The notes beneath the pieces are model-generated. The model had not been told where the DNA came from and searched no databases. It saw only the letters and a list, made by a program, of their open reading frames with translations. The translations under genes and the position numbers were made by a program. Shown piece by piece: positions 21,103-34,553 of a DNA stretch of 64,000 nt; within the stretch, counting starts at the first letter, position 1; each line of letters begins with the position of its first letter. The stretch spans positions 5,941,733-6,005,732 of the forward strand of contig NC_089175.1 in NCBI RefSeq assembly GCF_947507565.1, read 5' to 3'. The DNA is from Oscarella lobularis. Its lineage: Eukaryota; Porifera; Homoscleromorpha; Homosclerophorida; Oscarellidae.

Positions 21103-24100
21103 CTAATCTTTTCCACTGGCTGGATCCGATGCTTGTTTTCCACTTACACTTCTGCCCTTTGGCTTTCCATCTTCACTTTTTGAAAGCAGCTGGGGTTGTG
21201 TCACAGTCACTTCCTTGGCAACAGACATATTCCAATGAGAGTATGGGTCCTTATTTGGATTTAGATAATTCCTCAACTCGGTCAGATACTCTTCAAAACA
21301 CTCAGCAATTTGTGGAAAAGATAGACGCTCATCAGGTTCGGCTGCCCAACACAGACCCATAATGTCATACCTGCAAAGCAAGTGAAAAATAGAAAGAAAG
21401 ACAAGTGTTGGAGTCTTACTTACACTTCTAATGGACATTCATTTGGTTTTCCTGGCCGCTGGCCTGACGTGACCAAAACAACTACGTCCTGGTTCGAAAC
21501 ACCTGGATACGGCATCATTCCAAGAGTCATCACCTCCCACAGGGTGATTCCGAATGCCCACTTCAATTTAATTAAAAGTAACTAACTGAAAAATCATGAT
21601 TTAGAGATGCTACGTACCACATCCGATTTTGCAGTGAAGACGAAATCAATGAGGCATTCAGGCGACATCCATCGAACGGGAAACTGACCGCCTTCTCCCG
21701 TGCGGTAGTAGTCCTTCCCTGCCTTCATTACTCTTGATAAACCGAAGTCGCCAACTTTGACTTCCAAATCCCAGCTCACCCTTCATAAAACACACAAGGC
21801 AATTAAAATTATGCATAAAAATGCGTTTCAATTTCTACATGCAATTCCTGGCTGCCAAATCTCGATGAACAACTCCTTTATTAGAAATGTATTCCATTCC
21901 TTTAGCAATATGCAGCGAAAATTTGACCAGCTGCGCCAAAGACACTTTCCTCACCTAAAAAATTGCCTACAAATTTCTGAAAAGTGTGTGAATGTTTCTA
22001 AACCTGTGGAGGATTTTCGTCCGTCAGCGATACTATTGACCCTCCCGGTCGGCGTTTGCGAAGGTACGTTCTGACATCGCCTAGTTCCATGTAGGGTAGA
22101 ATGATGAGCGGAGATCGGTGATAGGGGCTCGATGGATCGTCAGACCAACAGATACCAAGAAGTTTCATCACATTGGGATGGTCAAATTGACGCATTTGAA
22201 GGCCTTCGCGAACGAAGTCGTTTAACTCCCTGCGATTGAACACATCTAGAACAGGTTATACACAGGTATGCATGTACAAACACTAACTAGTACGAGAAAG
22301 AATGCACCTAGCACTGATTTCATTGCAACATCGGCATCGTTCAGCGTGCCTTTGAAAACCGCTCCAAAGTTACCTTTGAAGACCAATGAAAATTAAAAAC
22401 TAAATATTCACCGAACTGCTAACCGCGACCAATTTGTTCATCTTTTTGGATTTGCGAAGGCGAAATGACCACTGTATTGATTTCCTTAACGATATCTTCG
22501 TCCCAGTAGTTGACTGCCGGTCCCAGCTCAACTAAGTCTAAGTCAGCTTCGCGCTGCAAATCTATAAACGACAGGTGAAAAAATATTACAAGTGCCAATT
22601 CATCATTTTTTCATACCTGCTAACTCCCTCCTGATGCGTGTTAACGCTCCTCTTCCCATGAAGGTAAACACATGAAGAGTCAGAAAGGCTGGAAAGGTAG
22701 CTATAGTAACCATGAACCCGGCCCATATGCTGTCGTTTTTTGCCCACAGAAAACTGCATAAGGATGCGATATAAAACGCAGCAAAAAGTGATGCCGTTAA
22801 ACACTCAATAATCGATCTGCTCTTCAGTCGACTTTCAAGTCCTCTGCGATGCGTTATCCACGTGACAACAGCAATTCCAATAGCAAGTGCAGCATTAAGG
22901 AAGTATGAGGAAACAAGTAGAGGACGGGTGCGAGCGTCTATGCAATGATCTTCGGGCTCTTTTTCGCCAACATCTGGAACAAAAATGAAACATGACATAG
23001 CCGATATTAAGATTTCAAAAATCACGATGATGGCATTGATAGCAAGTTTAATTGGTAGCCTGGAGAGAATTCGTCCGACGAGGTGAGCTACCGTTTCAAC
23101 AAACAACAGCGAAAAACAGAGGACGGTGTATAGATTAATAACAAAATCTATCACCAAAGTTTTGCATTTGAAAGGAGAAAGAACGTTGACAGCAATAAGA
23201 ACGCCAGCAAAGACGGATGCGGCTGAAAAAATGAAAAAGATAATGACAAGTGGGGAAAAGATGCTTCGCATGTTAGAAACTCCCAAAGTGCGGGCGGCAA
23301 CAACGCATGCTAGAAGAAGGAGAGAGAAAGCGACAATAGGAGCAGCGAGTGCCGGAAGTTCTGCAAAACAAAAAAAAATAAATAAAAACAAGGCATTAAA
23401 AATAGTCAAACATGAACGAACGCACATGCTTCACGAAAATACTGCGAGTGAGAAAAAAATGAGACGGGCTCCACGCACTGGCCGAGCAAATCAGTTCGAT
23501 AGAGCACCGCACGAATAACGGTTTAGCTAATACGTACTACTCTATAGTCTAGCTCAGGTTGTACTCTCGTTAAATTTCTACCACTTAATCACATAGCTTA
23601 CGAGATTTCTTGCAGACTGGCAGCCTGTCAGACCATTCACCGCTTTCCAAACACGTGATTCTTGAGGAACCAACCAGGACGTATCCATCATCGCAAGAAA
23701 AGACCAATATGGTCGAAGTAACGTTTCCGTGAGTGACCGACTGAATCGTCATTAACGAATTGGCCGTCGCATCGACAGTGGGGCATAGACCATCTACGAT
23801 AAATGGATTACAGTAACACGTACAAACAACATTCTGATGCCCTTCACCTTCACAAATCAGCGCAACGTCTTCTTTGTTCCTGCAAATTTCCTTTGCGCGC
23901 CGATAAATGCCTTTTTCCGAAAGACATTGCGCGAGCACTTGTTCGGAACCTTTACAGCGTAGCTTATTAAGCAGAATCGAATTCTCGCCGGGACCGTAAT
24001 TGTGATCTAGCCCTTTGAGCGCTTTGATGGCCCGTCCCAGTCTAAGCTGACGGCACACGACGTGAGCGTCTTGTATATCCCATTCGTCGTCGCACACCGT

Positions 24101-26047
24101 TCCCCATTCATTTTTGTAGAACACCTCTAGCCGCCCTTCGACCGACGAAAACCCTTCAGCTGCCAGTCGGACAGGAAACGGTGTTTCTGTATGACCACAC
24201 CTTAATTCCTAACTATAACTTCCTACACCGGACACATGCTCTTACCCAAACAGACGACTCCAGCCTCGTTTTCGTTATTGCACTGTGACCTGTGCTCTCC
24301 TAAACCTCGATGCAAACAGTCTTGAAGATGAGTTTCGTTCCCGGAACATCGTAGATCATCGAGTACTACTGGACCAGTCCCGCGACCGAAGAACGAACCG
24401 AATTTGTAATTTGCAGGAAACGTTGAAAAGAGTTGCCGACAAACAACGAACGCTTCTTCCATGCCAAAGCCTTCTTCACAAACTGTTCCCCACGACCCGT
24501 TGTAATACACTTCGAGGCGACCTTCGTATTTGGAGTCTCCTTCCTCCAGACGAAGTTCTAAAGAATGAGCAGTCGCATAATCAAATGCACAGAGAACGTG
24601 GTTAGACGGTATGTAGCTGAGCAACTATTAACGTTAACGGCTTTTCAAACCCTACGCAAATCGTCTAGGTACGTGCACTTGAGCGCGATGAAAAGCGGTA
24701 TAGGATGTATACGCGAATGGCAGAAAAGGAAGAGTGCCATGAGGATCAATCAATCATTTTTCTCCTAGCCAGGCTAATATAAGGCGCTACTGTACAGCTA
24801 CCTTACTTGAACAAATTGGGACGGTTCCTGACCAGCTTCCATTCGCGAGACAGTTTATGGAAGACTGGCCGATAAGCTCAAGTTGCCCGCGGCACTCGAA
24901 GTATAGCGTTCGAAAGGCAACGGATTCCGAGCCGGAAGTATAATTCTCCCTGCGGCCATCGGATGACTTCCACGAAGCTATTCCATCTCGCGGGGGCGTA
25001 ATAGGATTACACCGAACCTCTAGAAAAGAAAACCGCAAAAGAGAGTAATATATTAACTAAGGAAGTTAGCAGAAATGAGCGGAACCTTTGCAAGATGGGG
25101 GGTCGCTTGACCACCTGCCTGACACGCAGATAAGGCTCGCAGTGCCATTGACGACATATCCTTCTTTGCAAGAAAATTTCACTTCGGTCCCATTGGTAGT
25201 TTTATTTGTGGATATAGCCCCGCGTTCTGGTATTCTTATACCCAGCGATTCGCATGAGACGGAAGTGCCTGTGACCGTGCCATCGATGACGTAGAGACAA
25301 AAAAAACATACGGATGCTACGATACCAGAACAAATTGAAAAGGGCTTCTCCTGCAACTCCTCTCCCGAATTAATCTCGTTAGGCGAGAAGCCGAGGAAGC
25401 GACAGGACGTAAGACCTAAGGAGATAAGAGCATATTAAGTTCTTTTATTGGACTCGTCGTTTACTTTCGCAGTCTGGTGACGATTTGCCCGAGGTGCCGT
25501 CCGGTAGGCACCTAATGGATTCGACGCCCACCAAACGTCTTCCGTCGCTGCACGAAAAGCGAACTGTTGCGTTCTCTCCGACTTCCACAGCGACGCTGCT
25601 AGCATTTCTCCCAAATCCCACGGTGTCATTCTTCAGATCTCGAATACGTTCACAGTCGACCCCTGCGGCGCGGGAACTTGGCTAACTTCCAGTGAACTAT
25701 TTCGAGAGTGAAGCAGAACCTTCTCTGCATTGGGAATGTCCAATTGACCAGCTTGCGTTTCCCTCACACACGACCGACGCTCCTCTTAGAAAGTAGCCGC
25801 CGTCGCACAAAAGATTGACCACAGCCGTTTCGTTGTCGCTGTTAGTTGACGGATTGCAGTCAATTGTCACTAGGAAACAAACAATAATGCTTATATTAGG
25901 CAGAAGGTCGTGCATTCAACATACGGCGACTGAAGTCGGTGAACTCGGAGTAGACAACGTTGAAGAGGAAGAAAAGAAGCCTAAGGAAAACATGCTACGA
26001 GATGCCGCGTCGCTATGCCCGCCAAACAGAACTTACTTTAGAAGCAT
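21103..26047 (-). CDS. Gene D: SRCR/CCP - seven-helix - tyrosine kinase receptor
   Basis: Eighteen-exon layout. Start ATG at 26045-26047; exons 1+2 splice to a signal peptide with core [17 protein letters not shown]3 is eroded as in A. CCP2 has Ser in place of the conserved late Trp (GTSGKSS). The 7TM exon is 22617-23360. Exon 17 is 21424-21560 and exon 18 is 21103-21370. The kinase has [29 protein letters not shown] and [16 protein letters not shown] is intact and the APE motif reads MSPE. A 14-base deletion in the last exon shifts the frame and shortens the C-terminal tail (ends PASGKD). Kinase exons and introns are nearly identical to E and F, so the three are recent duplicates. Confidence 0.85.
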
Positions 26048-26756
26048 TGTGAAGTCACTACATTAGATCGAGAACAGCAAACGCGTAAGGTGCTTGCGCA
26101 GTAGCAAACTAGGTCACACCTGATAACGGTCCCGTAACTCAATTAGCAATTTTCAGCACAGGTTAACGACGTTTTACATCAGCATGCAGTGCTTAAATTT
26201 ATTGTGTATTGATTGAGACGCCTTGTCATACCAAGCGGGTGAAAATGGAACAATAACTTCTGTTCTAATATAGTCCTGTTCTAATATAGTACCTTCTAAG
26301 ATGGCACTATTTTAGAACGGGGTCTATTTTAGATTAGGTGTTAGAAACCCGGTTCTACTTTTTCAGGGGTTCGTGTTTGCAATTACCGTCGCCGTTTCAA
26401 AGCGACGACTATTATCATTTCGACGATAACCAGAAAGCGCTCGAAAATGTTTCTGGCACATTCTAGGGTATCATTTACCTACATATACAAGGTTTCGGTT
26501 GAATTTCAGCAGTTGAAGGAGGCTATAGACAAAGAAGAACAGTCTCTTTTTCATGTAATATGCTGAGAAACCTTTGTATGTAGGTAGATGTTACTCTAAA
26601 ATGTTCTAGAAAATTTTTAATAGGTTTCTAGATTTTTTGGAATTTTTTCTTCGATTTGCGAGCTTCCACCCTAACACTCCCTAACACACAAACGAGACAA
26701 GTGGGGTTCTACGTTACGTGCGTCTACTGCGCAGAATCACATGTCTCGGTCCTCGT
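26048..26756. other. Spacer D/E: unique insertion with hairpins
   Basis: The first bases belong to the promoter of gene D. The rest (about 26060-26700) has no counterpart in other spacers and no convincing coding frame. It contains a long imperfect inverted repeat (26463-26609). It also has a shorter one built from gttctaatatagt and actattttagaac (26280-26320). Confidence 0.5.
26463..26609. repeat. Long imperfect hairpin (about 34-43 nt arms)
   Basis: The arm 26463-26496 (ctagggtatcatttacctac and onward to ggtttc) is an imperfect reverse complement of 26567-26609 (gaaacctttgtatgtaggta and onward to gttctag). The loop is about 70 nt. It could be a MITE or a long-loop microRNA-type precursor. 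Confidence 0.6.
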
Positions 26757-27420
26757 GACAGTAACCATTTCTAAGTGTCGTAGACGACTGCCTGTTGGTC
26801 GACGGGAATACTACTCTCGTAAGAGATGCTTCTACGAGCCACTAAAGGACGAGCAAAGGGATCTGAACCGTCTGTCACAGCGGCGACCGTATTTTCGTGC
26901 GTTAGAGCGATTCTCGCTCGTCGTTTCGTACGTAGTGTAGTCAAGGACTTCGCTTACAGTCAGATAAACGCCGCAGATTGCCGCAGAACGTTCGCTTAGT
27001 GTAGGCGTCGATTCCCGTTCGAGAGCCGGCAGCCATCTTGCTTCAGATTCGCTGACCATGCAACTTACGTCACGACGAGCATGCATACGTTCGTTCTTTC
27101 GCGTCGAATAGCGACCGAACGATTCTAGAATAACTCCGCGGCCTAGAAGGTGCTTTTTGCTTGTAGAAAGAGGCAACATCCTTGCATTCAATGATGTCAT
27201 ACAATGACGTCACGGCCCTCCTACTGTCAGTCTTTTCGCGTATAGAAACCGAATTGCGACGAAATATCGTTCGAAACGATAGAAGAATCATATTTACAGT
27301 CTATTTGCATTGGTTTGCAATTCGAAACAACGCGCGTTTTTGTACTGTAAAGCTGCGATAGAAACGAGGCCCCGCCCCTGACGGTATAAATATTGGTTGA
27401 CTGTCAGATCACTCTACGTA
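26757..27420. repeat. Spacer repeat R, copy 2
   Basis: Near-identical to 7219-7860 and 35549-36163. The minus-strand frame 26832-27200 is open for 122 codons from ATG; a GTAAGT donor-like site follows codon 47 or so (after HARRD). The product is unrecognised. On the plus strand: TGACGTCA (27205-27212), ATTTGCAT (27303-27310), GC box (27370-27377), TATAAATA (27385-27392). Confidence 0.7.
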
Positions 27421-27431
27421 CTAAAACAGAG

Positions 27432-30400
27432 TCAACATTCCAAGACATCAATTTCGCCATCGCCCAATGCAAACATGGCACTAATCTTTTCCACGTTAAT
27501 GCTTCTACTGGCTGGATCCGATGCTTGTTTTCCACTTACACTTCTGCCCTTTGGCTTTCCATCTTCACTTTTTGAAAGCAGCTGAGGTAGTGTCACAGTC
27601 ACTTCCTTGGCAACAGACATATTCCAATGAGAGTATGGGTCCTCATTTGGATTTAGATAATTCCTCAACTCGGTCAGATACTCTTCAAAACACTCAACAA
27701 TTTGTGGAAAAGATAGACGGTCATCAGGTTCGGCTGCCCAACACAGACCCATAATGTCATACCTGCAAAGCAAGTGAAAAATAGAAAGAAAGACAAGTGT
27801 TGCAGTCTTACACTTCTAACGGACATTCATTTGGTTTTCCTAGTCGCTGGCCTGACGTGACCAAAACGACTACGTCCTGGTTCGAAACACCTGGATACGG
27901 CATCATTCCAAGAGTCATCACCTCCCACAGGGTGATTCCGAATGCCCACTTCAATTTAATTAAACGTAACTAACTAAAAATCATGATTTCTAGATGCTAC
28001 GTACCACATCCGATTTTGCAGTGAAGACGAAATCAATGAGGCATTCAGGCGACATCCATCGAACGGGAAACTGACCGCCTTCTCTTGTGCGGTAGTAGTC
28101 CTTCCCTGCCTTCATTACTCTTGATAAACCGAAGTCGCCAACTTTGACTTCCAAATCCCAGCTCACCCTTCATAAATCACAAGGCAATTAAAATTATGCA
28201 TAAAAAAGCGTGTCAATTTCTACATGCAATTCCTGGCTGCCAAATCTCGATGAACAACTCCTTTATTAGAAATGTATTCCATTCCTTTAGCAATATGCAG
28301 CGAAAATTTGACCAGCTGCGCCAAAGACACTTTCCTCACCTAAAAAATTGCCTACAAATTTCTGAAAAGTGTGTGAATGTTTCTAAACCTGTGGAGGATT
28401 TTCGTCCGTCAGCGATACTATTGACCCTCCCGGTCGGCGTTTGCGAAGGTACGTTCTGACATCGCCTAGTTCCATGTAGGGTAGAATGATGAGCGGAGAT
28501 CGGTGATAGGGGCTCGATGGATCGTCAGACCAACAGATACCAAGAAGTTTCATCACATTGGGATGGTCAAATTGACGCATTTGAAGACCTTCGCGAACGA
28601 AGTCGTTTAACTCCCTGCGATTGAACACATCTAGAACAGGTTATACACAGGTATGCATGTACAAACACTAACTAGTACGAGAAAGAATGCACCTAGCACT
28701 GATTTCATTGCAACATCGGCATCGTTCAGCGTGCCTTTGAAAACCGCTCCAAAGTTACCTTTGAAGACCAATGAAAATTAAAAACTAAATATTCACCGAA
28801 CTGCTAACCGCGACCAATTTGTTCATCTTTTTGGATTTGCGAAGGCGAAATGACCACTGTATTGATTTCCTTAACGATATCTTCGTCCCAGTAGTTGACT
28901 GCCGGTCCCAGCTCAACTAAGTCTAAGTCAGCTTCGCGCTGCAAATCTATAAACGACAGGTGAAAAAATATTACAAGTGCCAATTCATCATTTTTTCATA
29001 CCTGCTAACTCCCTCCTGATGCGTGTTAACGCTCCTCTTCCCATGAAGGTAAACACATGAAGAGTCAGAAAGGCTGGAAAGGTAGCTATAGTAACCATGA
29101 ACCCGGCCCATATGCTGCCGTTTTTTGCCCACAGAAAACTGCATAAGAATGCGATATAAAAGGCAGCAAAAAGTGATGCCGTTAAACACTCAATAATCGA
29201 TCTGCTCTTCAGTCGACTTTCAAGTCCTCTGCGATGCGTTATCCACGTGACAACAGCAATTCCAATAGCAAGTGCAGCATTAAGGAAGTATGAGGAGACA
29301 AGTAGAGGACGGGTGCGAGCGTCTATGCAATGATCTTTGGGCTCTTTTCCGCCAACATCTGGAACAAAAATGAAACATGACATAGCCGATATTGAGATTT
29401 CAAAAATCACGATGATGGCATTGATAGCAAGTTTAACTGGTAGCCTGGAGAGAATTCGTCCGACGAGGTGAGCTACCGTTTCAACAAACAACAGCGAAAA
29501 GCAGAGGACGGTGTATAGATTAATAACAAAATCTATCACCAAAGTTTTGCATTTGAAAGGAGAAAGAACGTTGACAGCAATAAGAACGCCAGCAAAGACG
29601 GATGCGGCTGAAAAAATGAAAAAGATAATGACAAGTGGGGAAAAGATGCTTCGCATGTTAGAAACTCCCAAAGTGCGGGCGGCAACAACGCATGCTAGAA
29701 GGAGGAGAGAAAAAGCGACAATAGGAGCAGCGAGCGCCGGAAGTTCTGCAAAACAAAAAGAATTAAATAAAAACAAGGCATTAAAAATATTCAAACATGA
29801 ACGCACATGCTTCACGAAAATACTGCGAGTAAGAAAAATGAGACGGGCTCCACGCACTGGCCGAGCAAATCAGTTCAATAGAGCACCGCACGAAAAACGG
29901 TTTAGCTAATACGTACTACTCTATAGTCTAGCTCTGGTTGTACTCTCGTTAAATTTCTACCACTTGATCACATAGCTTACGAGATTTCTTGCAGACTGGC
30001 AGCCCGTCAGACCATTGACCGCTTTCGAAACACGTGATTCTTGAGGAACCAACCAGGACGTATCCATCATCGCAAGAAAAGACCAATATGGTCGAGGTAA
30101 CGTTTCTGTGAGTGACCGACTGAATCGTCATTAACGAATTGGCTGTCGCATTGACAGTGGGGCATAGACCATCTACGATAAATAGATTACAGTAACACGT
30201 ACAAATGACATTCTGATGCGCTTCACCTTCACAAATCAGCGCAACATCTTCCTTGTTCCTGCAAGTTTCCTTTGCGCGCTGGAATATACCTTTTTCCGAA
30301 AGACATTGCGCGAGCACTTGTTCGGACCCATTACAGCGTAGCTTATTAAGCAGAATCGAATGCTCGCCGGGACCGTAATCGTGAACGAGCCCAGCCAACG

Positions 30401-32257
30401 CTTGGGTAGCTCGTCCCAGTCCGAGCTGACGGCACACGACGTGAGCGTCTTGCAAATCCCATTCGTCGTCGCACACCGTTCCCCATTCGTCTTTGTAGAA
30501 CACTTCCAGGCGTCCTTCGACCGACGAAAACCCTTCAGCCGCCAGTCGGACCGGAAACGGTGTTTCTGTAGACAACACCTTCCTAACAATAACTTCCTAC
30601 GCCGGACACACGCTCTTACCCAAACAGACGACTCCGGCCTCGTTTTCGTTATTGCACTGTGACCTGTGCTCTCCTATACCTCGATGCAAACAGTCTTGAA
30701 GATGAGTTTCGCTCCCGGAACATCGTAGATCGTCGAGCACTATGGGACCAGGCCCTGGTTCAAAATATGAACCGAATTTGTAATTTGCAGGAAACGTTGA
30801 AAAGAGTTGCCGACAAACAACGAACGCTTCTTCCATGCCAAAGCCTTCTTCACAAACTGTTCCCCACGACCCGTTGTAATGCACTTCGAGGCGACCTTCG
30901 AATTTGGAGTCTCCGTCCACCAGACGAAGATCTAAAGAATGAGCAGCCGTATAACTAAATGTTCATTTTTCCATTGAGTAGACTTCAAACGTCTGCGATG
31001 TTTCGTTGAACCACTAAGACTAACTATAGCGCAAAACAGACACCTTACTTGAACAAATTGGGACGGTTCCTGACCAGCTTCCATTCACGAGACAGGTTAT
31101 GGAAGACTGGCCAATAAGTTCAAGTTTTCCGCGGCACTCGAAGTACAGCGTTCGAAAGGCAACGGATTCCGAGCCGGAAGTATAATTCTCCCTGCGGCCA
31201 TGGGACGACGTCCACCATGCATCCCCATCTCGTGGGGGCGTAATAGGATGACACCGAACCTCTAGAAAAGAAAGCCGCAAAGACAATAAATATTTACCAA
31301 GTTAGAAGAAATGAGCTTAACCTTTGCAAGACGGGGGGTCGCTTGACCACTTGCCTGACAAGCAGATAAGGCTTGCCGCGCCATCCACGACGTATCCTTC
31401 TTTGCAAGAAAATTTGACTTTGGTCCCATTGGTAGTTTCATTTGTGGATATAGCCCCGCGTGCAGGTATGTTCAGCGATTCGCATGAAATGGAAATGCCT
31501 GTGGACCGTGTGCGATGACGTGGAGACATGAAAAGCATAAGGAAGCTACGATACCAGAGCAGATTGAAAAGGGCTTCTCATGCGACCCCTCTCCAGGCGA
31601 TAAGCCAAGGAAGCGACAGGATGTAGCATCTAAGGCGATAAGAAAACTCTCCTTGTGAAGTTTTGCTTCTCTTTTATTGGGCTCGTCGTTTACTTTCGCA
31701 GTCTCATGACGACTTGCCCCAGGTGCCGTCCGGTAGGCACCTAATGAATTCGACGCCCACCAAACGGCCACCGTCACTGCACGCAAGCCGAAGTGTCGCG
31801 TTCTCCACAGCGACGCTGCTGCCATTTCTCGTAAGCTCCACGGTGCCATTCCTCGGATTTCGGATGCGTTCACAGTCGACCCCTGCGGCGCGAAAATTGG
31901 CTAACTTCCAGAACAGTACTCCTAGGATACCTTCTCTGCATTGGAGATGTCCCTTGCATATGACTGACGCTCCTCTTAGAAAGTAATCGTCGTCGCACGA
32001 AAGATTGACCACTGCATTATCCACAGCCGTTTCGTTGGTCGAATCGACTTCGCTTTTAATTGACGGATTGCAGTCAACTGCCACTAGTAACGATAACGCT
32101 TATAATAGGCAGAAGGTCATGCATTCAACATACAGCGACTGAAGTCAGTGAGCTCGGAGTAGACAACGTTGAAGAGGAAGAAAAGAAGCCTAAGGAAAAA
32201 AATGCTACGAGATGCCGCGTCGCTATGCTCGCCAAACAGAACTTACTTTAGAAGCAT
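27432..32257 (-). pseudogene. Gene E: receptor copy with a premature stop in CCP2
   Basis: All 18 exons and splice sites are recognisable (start ATG 32255-32257; 7TM exon 29002-29745). However, codon CGA of the SSRDC segment at the end of CCP2 is TGA (31704-31706 on the plus strand reads tca). Translation would end after about 120 residues, before SRCR, 7TM and kinase. The rest is open and nearly identical to D and F, so inactivation is very recent, or the allele is polymorphic. Kinase motifs are intact (activation segment DYYRTREGGQ). CCP1 lacks the GNASWS stretch. Confidence 0.8.
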
Positions 32258-32429
32258 GCTGAGTTTATACTATAGAATACAGACTACGTAACTCCGCAGT
32301 GAAGAAGACCTCACGCACACGGTGACAGTGCCGGTCATGAAACTGAATGGCTTTGAGTTTAGCTAGGCTGTCTAGATATACATTCGGTCCCCAATCAGGG
32401 CAGTGGAAACAGTGACTAACTTCCGGTAT

Positions 32430-32566
32430 CCTGTCATCTTTAACTTTTCCTCTCATCTTTAACTTTTCCTGTCATCTTTAACTTTTCATCTTTAACTTTT
32501 CCTGTCATCTTTAACTTTTCCTGTCATCTTTAACTTTTCCTGTCATCTGTAACTTTTCCTGTCATC
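32430..32566. repeat. 20-bp minisatellite at a gene breakpoint
   Basis: About six and a half tandem units of cctgtcatctttaacttttc, one shortened and a few with single substitutions. The last unit runs directly into the middle of an SRCR2 exon. The array therefore marks the deletion breakpoint of pseudogene X. Confidence 0.9.
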
Positions 32567-32570
32567 TCGA

Positions 32571-34553
32571 ATGTTCGCCGGAACCGTAATCGTGAACGAG
32601 TCCAGCCAACGCTCGGGCAGCCCGTCCCAGTCCAAACTGACGGCACACGACGTGAGCGTCTTTCAAGTCCCATTCGTCGTCGCACACTGTTCCCCATTCG
32701 TCTTTGTAGAACACTTCCAGGCGTCCTTCGACCCTTCAGCCGCCAGTCGGACAGGAAACGGTGTTTCTAAATGACCACACCTTCCTAACTATAACTTCCT
32801 ACGCCGGACACATGCTCTTACCCAAACAGACGACTCCGGCCTCGTTTCCGTTATTGCACTGTGACCTGTGCTCTCCTATGCCTCGGTGCAAACAGTCTTG
32901 AAGATGAGTTTCGTTCCCGGTACATCGTAGATCGTCGAGCACTATGGGACCAGGCCCTGGTCCAAAATATGAACCGAATTTATAGTTTGCAGGAAACAAC
33001 GAAAAGAGTTGCCGACAAACAACAAACGCTTCTTCCATGCCAAAGCCTTCTTCACAAACTGTTCCCCACGACCCGTTGTAATACACTTCGAGTCGACCTT
33101 CGTAATCGGACTCTCCGTTCACGAGACGAAGATCTAAAGAATGAGCAATCGCATAATCATATGCACAGAGAACTTGCTTCGACGGCGTTCAACGTGAACG
33201 GTTTTTCAAACCCTACCTAAATTTTCTAGGTACGCGTGCATTTGAGCGCGATCGAAAGCGGTATAGGAGGTATACGCAAGTGGCAGAAAGGGCTATATAC
33301 CAAGAGTGCCGCGAGGATCAATGTGTATCCTTTTTCTCCTAGTCAGGCTAATATAATGCGCTACAGACTCCTTACTTGAACAAATAGGAACACTTCCTGA
33401 CCAGTTTCCATTCGCAAGACACGTTATCGAGGACTTGCCAATAAGTTCAAGTTTTCCGCGGCACTCGAAGTACAGCGTTCGAAAGGCAACGGATTCCGAG
33501 CCAAAAGTATAATTCTCCCTCCGGCCATCAGATGACTTCCACGAAGCCTCTCCATCTCGTGGGGGCGTAATAGGTTTACACCGAACCTCTAGAAAAGAAA
33601 ACCGCAAAGAGAGTAATATATTAACTAAGGAAGTTAGCAGAAATGAGCTCAACCTTTGCAAGACGGGGGTTCGCTTGACCACCTGCCTGACAAGCAGATA
33701 AGGCTTGAAGTGCCATTGACGACATATCCTTCTTTGCAAGAAAATTTACTTTGGTCCCATTGGTCTTTTGATTCGTGGATATAGGCCCGTGTGCAAGTAT
33801 GTTCAGCGATTTGCATGAGATGGAAGTGCCTGTGACCGTGCGATCGATGACGTAAAAACACAAGGATGCTATGATACCAGAACATTGAAAAGGGCGTCTC
33901 CTAAGAAAACTCTCCATGTGAAGTGCTGCTTTTCTTTTATTGGGCTCGTCGTTTACTTTCGCAGTTCTCGTGACGATTTACCCCAGGTGCCGTCCGGTCG
34001 GCACCTAATGGATTCAATGCCCACCAAACGTCTTCCGTCGCTGCACGAAAGGCGAACTGTCGCGTTCTCTCCGACTTCCACGGCGACGCTGCTACTACCA
34101 ATTCTCCTAAGTTCCATGGTGTCATTCTTCGGATCTCGGATACGTTCACAATTAACCCCTGGGGCGCGAGAAATTGGCTAACTTCCAGTGAACCATTTCG
34201 AGAGTCATAATAACCTTCTTTGCATTGGGGATGTCCAATCGACCAGCTTGCGTTTCCCTCACACACGACTGACGCTCCTCTTAGAAAGTAACCGCCGTCG
34301 CACGAAAGACTGTTCAAAGCCGTTTCGTTGGTCGAATTCACGTCGCTTTTAATTGACGTATTGCAGTCAATTGTCACTAGTACAATGATAATGCTTATAA
34401 TAGGCAGAAGGTCGTGCATTCAGCATACGGCGACTGAAGTCAGTGAACTCGGAGTAGACAACGTTGAAGAGGAAGAAAAGAAGCTTAAGGAAAGAAAATG
34501 CTACGAGATGCCGCGTCGCTATGCCCGCCAAACAGAACTTACTTTAGAAGCAT
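32571..34553 (-). pseudogene. Pseudogene X: truncated receptor 5' half
   Basis: From 5' (34553) to 3': signal exons (the exon 2 acceptor is shifted from ttag/G to ttaag, breaking the frame), CCP1, CCP2, a 23-base remnant of CCP3, CCP4 with a one-base deletion, CCP5, SRCR1 (32799-33122, intact), then a partial SRCR2 with a 10-base deletion. The second half of SRCR2, CCP6, the 7TM and the kinase are absent, cut at the minisatellite. At least four independent lesions make it a clear pseudogene. It lies between E and F in the same orientation. Confidence 0.88.
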
